Of a stretch of DNA of 28,950 bases, positions 24,924 through 28,950 are shown in pieces; within the stretch, counting starts at the first letter, position 1; every line of letters begins with the position of its first letter. A program made the position numbers and the translations under genes. The notes below the pieces were generated by a model. It worked only from the letters and a program-made list of their open reading frames with translations. It was not told the DNA's origin and did no database searches. The DNA lies in assembly GCA_963615055.1 (NCBI GenBank), contig CAVEFO010000023.1, forward strand, positions 1 through 28,950, given 5' to 3'. The stretch comes from UBA1822 sp963615055 (GTDB taxonomy: Bacteria > Bacillota > Negativicutes > Veillonellales > Dialisteraceae).

Positions 24924-25249
24924 CATTTCCGCAAGAAATCGCCACCATTGCCATCTGCGCCGCCGCCAGCATGACGACCCGTTTCCTTCCCTTCCTCCTC
25001 TTTAGCCCCGGAAAAAACCTCTCCCCCTACATCCGCTATCTGGGAGGCGCTCTCCCCGCCGCCGTCTTCGCGCTCCTCGTCATCTATTGCCTAAAAGACG
25101 TCTCTTGGATGACGGGAAACCACGGTGCGCCCGAACTCCTCGGCATCGCCGCCACCGTGCTCACACATCTCAAATATAAAAATTTCATGATCAGCATGGT
25201 CGTAGGGACAGCCACCTATATGCTCTTGGTCCAGCTTCTATTTATGTGA
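24920..25249 (+). CDS. azlD: Branched-chain amino acid exporter, small subunit AzlD
   Basis: The 109-residue partner of AzlC has the normal size, three to four hydrophobic helices, and the family's N-terminal MTTRFLPFLLF and YIRYLGGALPAAVFALLV stretches. The ATG overlaps the azlC stop (ATGA), typical of this pair and indicating coupled translation. AAAGGAGG lies in the end of azlC. Confidence 0.94.
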   Translation: MTFPQEIATIAICAAASMTTRFLPFLLFSPGKNLSPYIRYLGGALPAAVFALLVIYCLKDVSWMTGNHGAPELLGIAATVLTHLKYKNFMISMVVGTATYMLLVQLLFM

Positions 25250-25273
25250 AAATAAAGCCATGTACAATCAATC

Positions 25274-25325
25274 AAAACATCGGACAATCAGCCTTCAAGC
25301 GCCGAATAATCCGATGTTTTAATTT
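25274..25325 (+). terminator. Terminator of mscS-azlC-azlD
   Basis: A perfect 11-bp stem (25274-25284 with 25310-25320) with a 25-base loop, followed by TTTTAATTT. It lies 25 bp past the azlD stop. The long loop makes it less certain than the others. Confidence 0.65.
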
Positions 25326-25387
25326 CATTGCGCACCGCCGAGATTCACACTCCTCTCTCTGTCCGCAGATCCTTTTAAATTAAATAT

Positions 25388-25422
25388 CACGAAAAAGGAG
25401 CAGGCATCACGCTCTGCTCCTT
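25388..25422 (-). terminator. Terminator of the ecf-HIT unit
   Basis: A perfect 9-bp stem (25395-25403 with 25414-25422) with a 10-base loop is followed on the minus strand by five T. It lies 18 bp past the HIT stop codon. Confidence 0.9.
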
Positions 25423-25440
25423 ATTTCTCATTTCTGTTTT

Positions 25441-25794
25441 TCACCCTTCCGGAAACGGCGGCCAGCCGAGTTCTTTTCCTCCGATGATATGCGCGTGGAA
25501 ATGGAAAACGGATTGGCCCGCTTTTTCGCCCGTATTCATCACGAGGCGGAAGCCGTCTGCCGACAGTCCTTCTTTCTCCGCAATTTCTTTGACGACGAGA
25601 AAGAAATCGGCGAATTTGCGATTGGCTTCTTCGTCAAAATCCAAAATGTTTTTGACGTGAAATTTCGGAATCACAAGGATATGCACCGGCGCACAGGGCT
25701 CGATATCCCGAAACGCCAACCAATTTTCATCCTCATAGACTTTGTTGCTCGGAATCTCTCCCGCCGCGATTTTACAAAAAATACAATCTTCCAT
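25441..25794 (-). CDS. HIT-family nucleotide-binding protein (HinT-like)
   Basis: Small dimeric purine-nucleotide phosphoramidase of the Hint branch. The 117-residue protein begins MEDCIFCKIAAGEIPSNKVY, with the CxxC pair often seen at this position, and ends with the histidine triad HFHAHIIGG. It has the central VHILVIPKFHVKNILD stretch of the family. The ATG at 25794 is 8 bases after AAAGGAGG; the TTG two codons earlier is less likely. It begins about 40 bp after ecfT and is probably read from the same transcript. The physiological substrate is not known for most bacterial members. Confidence 0.95.
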   Translation of the reverse strand: MEDCIFCKIAAGEIPSNKVYEDENWLAFRDIEPCAPVHILVIPKFHVKNILDFDEEANRKFADFFLVVKEIAEKEGLSADGFRLVMNTGEKAGQSVFHFHAHIIGGKELGWPPFPEG

Positions 25795-25833
25795 CGTCAA
25801 TTCCTCCTTTGACCGATTTTCAAAAATGATTTC

Positions 25834-26637
25834 CTATAAACCCATCCACCATTTGACAAAAAGCACCGCCGTCACGGCCAGAACCGCTGAAAAGGCTGCC
25901 GCGTCCCGTCCGCTGTAGGCAAGAACGTGCATTTTCGTCCGGCCTTCTCCGCCTCGATAGCACCGGGCTTCCATCGCCGTCGCCAAATCGTCCGCACGAC
26001 GGAAAGCGGAAATGAAAAGCGGCACCAAGAGCGGCACCATCGCTTTCGCCCGCTGCCATATATTTCCCGAAGAGAAATCCGCACCGCGCGACGCCTGCGC
26101 CTTCATAATGCGATCCGTTTCCTCCAAAAGCGTCGGAATGAAACGCAGCGCAATCGTCATCATCATCGCGAGCTCATGCGCCGGTACGCCGATGCGCCGG
26201 AAAGGCGAGAGCAGCGACTCAATCCCGTCCGTCAGCGTAATCGGGCTCGTCGTGTACGTCAGAAGCGACGAAAAACCAATCAAGTACACGAGGCGAAGCG
26301 TCATGAGCGTCCCGTTCCGGAGGCCTTCCTCCGTCACGGAAAACCAGCCCCATTCCCAGACGACATTCCCCGGCGTCGAAAGCACGTGAATCATCATCGT
26401 GAAAAGCAAAATGAGCCACAGCGGCTTCACCGCGCGCACCACCATGCGGAACGGCACACCGGAAACGGCAATGCAAAGCCCGATAAAAGCCGTCACGAGG
26501 CTGTAGGAAACGACGTCTTTCGCCAAGAAAATCGCCACGATAAAAATCATCGTGCACAGAATTTTAGCCCGCGGATCCATGCGATGCAGGAAGGAGTTTC
26601 CGGGATAATACTGCCCGAGCGTGATATCTGTCAGCAT
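25834..26637 (-). CDS. ecfT: ECF transporter transmembrane subunit EcfT
   Basis: Membrane scaffold that couples the EcfA ATPases to vitamin-binding S components. The 267-residue protein starts DITLGQYYPGNSFLHRMDPR, typical of the family, and has about five hydrophobic spans. It has two Ala-Arg coupling motifs near the C-terminal half (KAQASRGADF and MEARCYRG). The ATG at 26637 overlaps the end of ecfA2 by 7 bp and takes its GGAGG from within ecfA2. No S component is in the window, so the module is of the shared group II type. Confidence 0.95.
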   Translation of the reverse strand: MLTDITLGQYYPGNSFLHRMDPRAKILCTMIFIVAIFLAKDVVSYSLVTAFIGLCIAVSGVPFRMVVRAVKPLWLILLFTMMIHVLSTPGNVVWEWGWFSVTEEGLRNGTLMTLRLVYLIGFSSLLTYTTSPITLTDGIESLLSPFRRIGVPAHELAMMMTIALRFIPTLLEETDRIMKAQASRGADFSSGNIWQRAKAMVPLLVPLFISAFRRADDLATAMEARCYRGGEGRTKMHVLAYSGRDAAAFSAVLAVTAVLFVKWWMGL

Positions 26638-27497
26638 AGTCCCGCCTCCTTCCACGCTTTCACCATACCGGCAGCGGCTTCTTTCGCCGTCACCGCCGTC
26701 TTTGGCACCGCAATGCCCCGAGCCGAGAGCGACAGCAATGTCTCCGTGAGCGGCGGCACATCGACGCCCGCCGCCAACAACTCTTCCCGATGATGCAGAA
26801 ATAAATCCATCGGCGCGCCGTCCAGCACGAGTTTCCCGTGGTCCATCACCAAGAGCCGCGTCGCCAGCCGCGCGATGTCATCCATATTGTGCGAAACCAA
26901 AATGACCGAAAACGCGCCGGCTTCGTACCAAGCCCGAATCTGCGCAAAAATTTCCCGCCGTCCCACAGGATCCAGTCCCGCCGACGGTTCATCCAAAATG
27001 AGGAAATCCGGCTTCATCGCCAAGACCCCCGCGATCGCCACGCGCCGCATTTGCCCGCCCGAAAGACGGAAAGGCGAACGCTTCGCATATGTTTCATAAG
27101 ACAGTCCGACAGCTGCCATCGCCTCTTTCACGCGCTTCTCCGTCTCCGCCTCGTCGCAGCCCAAATTGCGCGGCCCGAACGCGATATCCTCGGCAATCGT
27201 TTCCTCAAAAAGCTGCTGCTCCGGATATTGAAAGACCATGCCCACCGCGTGGCGCTTGGCCATCGCTTCCTTGTCCTTACCGGCGAGGTCGACGCCGTCC
27301 ACCGTGACACGGCCCGTTGACGGATGCAAAAGCCCGTTCAAATGCTGAATCAGCGTGGATTTCCCGCTTCCCGTATGCCCGATAATCCCGACGAATTCAC
27401 CTTTTTCAATCGTCAGATCCACATCCGAAAGCGCCCGTTTCTCATACGGCGTCCCCGCGCCGTACACAAAGCTCACTTGCTCGACGCGTATCGACAT
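26631..27497 (-). CDS. ecfA2: ECF transporter ATP-binding subunit EcfA2
   Basis: One of two ATPases of the energy-coupling module. The 288-residue protein has Walker A GHTGSGKST, Q-loop VFQYPEQQLF, signature LSGGQMRRVAIAG, Walker B FLILDEPSAGLDP and an H-loop SHNMDD. The FQYPE form of the Q-loop and the GHTGSGKST form of Walker A are typical of EcfA2. The ATG at 27497 lies inside the end of ecfA1 (25-bp overlap) with GGGAGAGG upstream. Confidence 0.96.
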   Translation of the reverse strand: MSIRVEQVSFVYGAGTPYEKRALSDVDLTIEKGEFVGIIGHTGSGKSTLIQHLNGLLHPSTGRVTVDGVDLAGKDKEAMAKRHAVGMVFQYPEQQLFEETIAEDIAFGPRNLGCDEAETEKRVKEAMAAVGLSYETYAKRSPFRLSGGQMRRVAIAGVLAMKPDFLILDEPSAGLDPVGRREIFAQIRAWYEAGAFSVILVSHNMDDIARLATRLLVMDHGKLVLDGAPMDLFLHHREELLAAGVDVPPLTETLLSLSARGIAVPKTAVTAKEAAAGMVKAWKEAGLC

Positions 27498-28324
27498 AAT
27501 GCCTCTCCCAGCTCCTCGTCCGTCAGACAATCCGTGCGGACGGAAATTCCTTTTTTCCGAAGTTCATACGCCAAATCAACGGAAACGGGGACATCAAGCC
27601 CGATTTCCACCAATTTCTCCGGCGACGAAAAGACCTCCCGCGGCGTCCCTTCCGTCACCAATTTCCCTTTGTGGACGACGAGCACCCGATCCGCCGTCGC
27701 CGCCTCTTCCATGAAATGCGTGATCAGGACGACGGAAATCCCTTCTTTTTGATTCAGTTCGTGCACCGTCTTCATCACTTCGGCGCGCCCCACGGGATCG
27801 AGCATCGCCGTCGGTTCATCCAAAATGATGCAATCCGGATGCATCGCCAAGACGCCCGCGATTGCAATCCGCTGCTTCTGCCCGCCCGAAAGCATGGACG
27901 GCGCGTGCAATCGATACGCGCTCATCCCGACCTTTGCGAGAGCCTCATCGACACGACCCCGAATTTCTTCCGTCGGCACACCCAAATTCTCCGGTCCGAA
28001 TGCGACTTCCTCTTCCACGACCGCCGCGACCAGCTGATTATCCGGATTTTGGAAAACCATCCCCACGCGCTGGCGAATCATCCACACATTTTCGGGATCG
28101 GCCGTCGAAAGCCCCTCGACAAAGATTTCTCCCTCCGTCGGCAACAGAAGCGCATTCAAATGCCGCGCGAGCGTCGATTTCCCGCTCCCGTTCGTCCCGA
28201 TGATCGCCGTAAATTCGCCCTTCCCGATCCGGCACGACACATCGGAGAGCGCCCGGTACTCCGACCCATCCTCCGCCTCATACGCATGCATCAGATGGCG
28301 TATATCAAATAAGATAGAATCCAT
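27473..28324 (-). CDS. ecfA1: ECF transporter ATP-binding subunit EcfA1
   Basis: The other ATPase of the module, 283 residues. Walker A is GTNGSGKST, Q-loop VFQNPDNQLV, signature LSGGQKQRIAIAG, Walker B CIILDEPTAMLDP and H-loop THFMEE; the FQNPDNQ form is typical of EcfA1. The ATG at 28324 has AAGGA upstream and matches the family N-terminus; the longer open frame reads through the promoter. It is the first gene of an ecfA1-ecfA2-ecfT-HIT unit. Confidence 0.96.
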   Translation of the reverse strand: MDSILFDIRHLMHAYEAEDGSEYRALSDVSCRIGKGEFTAIIGTNGSGKSTLARHLNALLLPTEGEIFVEGLSTADPENVWMIRQRVGMVFQNPDNQLVAAVVEEEVAFGPENLGVPTEEIRGRVDEALAKVGMSAYRLHAPSMLSGGQKQRIAIAGVLAMHPDCIILDEPTAMLDPVGRAEVMKTVHELNQKEGISVVLITHFMEEAATADRVLVVHKGKLVTEGTPREVFSSPEKLVEIGLDVPVSVDLAYELRKKGISVRTDCLTDEELGEALCRYASSK

Positions 28325-28387
28325 ACAGGTATCCTTCCGTGTTTGTTTCAAGAAATATTGACTTGCGTAAACAAATTTGTATTTGTC

Positions 28388-28410
28388 ATTATACCACATT
28401 GTGAGGTATA
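28388..28410 (-). promoter_or_regulatory. ecfA1 promoter with an overlapping palindrome
   Basis: On the minus strand an extended -10 (TGGTATAAT, TATAAT at 28388-28393) lies about 65 bp before the ecfA1 ATG. A 21-bp palindrome (28390-28410, arms TATACC and GGTATA, 8 of 10 pairs complementary, centre 28400) overlaps its upstream edge. This is a good position for a repressor operator. The regulator is not identified. Confidence 0.6.
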
Positions 28411-28507
28411 CGGGGCAAATTGAATGACAAAGGAAACCATGATGAGATAGCCGGCTTGACTTCGGGCGACTCATCGCGGGCGAGCCATCAGACGTCAACC
28501 GTCAGAT

Positions 28508-28572
28508 ACTTGCTTAGCTTTTTTGTCAGACTCAAAAAATAGTGATTGATTATCAGTTATTCACTTTTAGGC
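28508..28572 (+). repeat. Mosaic intergenic repeat, copy I
   Basis: Plus-strand reading: TTAGCTTTTTTGTCAGACTC, then AGTGATTGATTATCAGTTAT. It aligns with copy D (CTTTTGTCAGGCGC, then ATGATTGATTGTTAGCTGTC) with several differences. No gene is seen between 28411 and 28654. Confidence 0.5.
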
Positions 28573-28654
28573 GAAAGCACTTCCGCTTTCCATGACTCCT
28601 AATTGCTAATTGCCAACTGCCTTAAATCTGAACATCCGATTCCCCGGTACACTT

Positions 28655-28690
28655 CCAAAGCAAAAGAGGCAGACCTAAATCTGCCCCTTT
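28655..28690 (-). terminator. Terminator of the right-edge gene
   Basis: An 11-bp stem with one mismatch (28663-28673 with 28680-28690) with a 6-base loop is followed on the minus strand by TTTTGCTTT. It lies about 60 bp past the stop codon at 28749. Confidence 0.8.
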
Positions 28691-28748
28691 CGCCGTCGTT
28701 TTCGACTATTGGAGAAATATATGAAAAGTCGAAAGGTCCTGCCGGCAA

Positions 28749-28950
28749 TTATTTCGCCGTCTTCTCTACCCGGTTCGACATTTTCATCTGCGAAAGAATC
28801 ATCTCGATCTGCTTCTGCATTTTTTCATTGTGTGCACGAAGCGCCGAGATCTCTTTTTGCTGTGCCGCATTCTGCGCCGTGAGCTTGTCATTGTTCTTAC
28901 GAAGCGCCGCCAGCTCCTGCGAGACAGCCCCCTCTGTGCGATACACACTC
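28749..28950 (-). CDS. C-terminal coiled-coil end of a protein continuing past the right edge
   Basis: An open frame enters from the right edge and ends at 28749, giving 66 complete codons. From SVYRTEGAVSQELAALRKNN onward it is a heptad-patterned coiled coil (ELAALRKNNDKL, KEISALRAHNEKMQKQIEMI) with a short basic tail. The GTG at 28946 is not treated as a start because the frame stays open and no ribosome site can be seen. Coiled-coil tails of this kind follow the membrane anchor in some Negativicutes and Fusobacteria outer-membrane proteins, so an outer-membrane protein or adhesin is possible. That is inference; the domain upstream is needed to decide. Confidence 0.6.
   Translation of the reverse strand, partial: SVYRTEGAVSQELAALRKNNDKLTAQNAAQQKEISALRAHNEKMQKQIEMILSQMKMSNRVEKTAK

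Overview
The window looks like chromosomal DNA from a diderm Firmicute, most probably a Negativicutes (Veillonella/Dialister/Megasphaera-type) bacterium. The gene content is Firmicutes-like: group II ECF transporter module, NCS2 purine permease, AzlCD, Fe-S-type PurF and strong AGGAGG-type ribosome binding sites. Two genes imply an outer membrane: a YadA-like trimeric autotransporter with a signal peptide, and an AsmA/TamB-like single-span protein. The taxonomic call is inference; no rRNA, tRNA or CRISPR is visible.

Layout. Nearly everything is on the minus strand and is read right to left. From the left: the N-terminal 459 codons of a trimeric autotransporter adhesin (runs off the left edge) behind a promoter whose spacer holds a run of nine G; greA-lysS behind a perfect consensus promoter, with LysRS carrying an extra C-terminal tRNA-binding domain; an Orn/Lys/Arg-type decarboxylase; a two-gene unit of a four-finger zinc protein and a DUF362 protein; a purine biosynthesis cluster transcribed purE-purC-purF-purM-purN-purH-purD, closed by a terminator; an NCS2 purine permease with its own promoter and terminator; an AsmA-like protein followed by a tRNA-dihydrouridine synthase; and gyrA. 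Divergent from gyrA, on the plus strand, are mscS, azlC and azlD. Converging on these are a HIT protein and ecfT-ecfA2-ecfA1. At the right edge is the C-terminal coiled coil of a protein that continues outside the window.

How genes work together. The pur genes cover most steps from PRPP to IMP; purL/Q/S, purB and purK are absent from the window. The purine permease next door supplies salvage. EcfA1A2T is a shared energising module for vitamin-binding S components encoded elsewhere. greA-lysS and AsmA-dus are housekeeping pairs.

The most interesting non-coding content is (1) the adhesin promoter, built like known phase-variable promoters, and (2) a dispersed, mosaic, intergenic repeat family. 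The repeat combines an end module (AAGCTTTTGT followed by CAGGCGCAAGATG), degenerate tandem heptamers (CGTTTAC/CGTTATC type or TTAGCTA type), a CATCTCTATG module and a GCGGTRTCGC hairpin module. It occurs in at least nine intergenic places here, including both sides of purE and inside the pur cluster.
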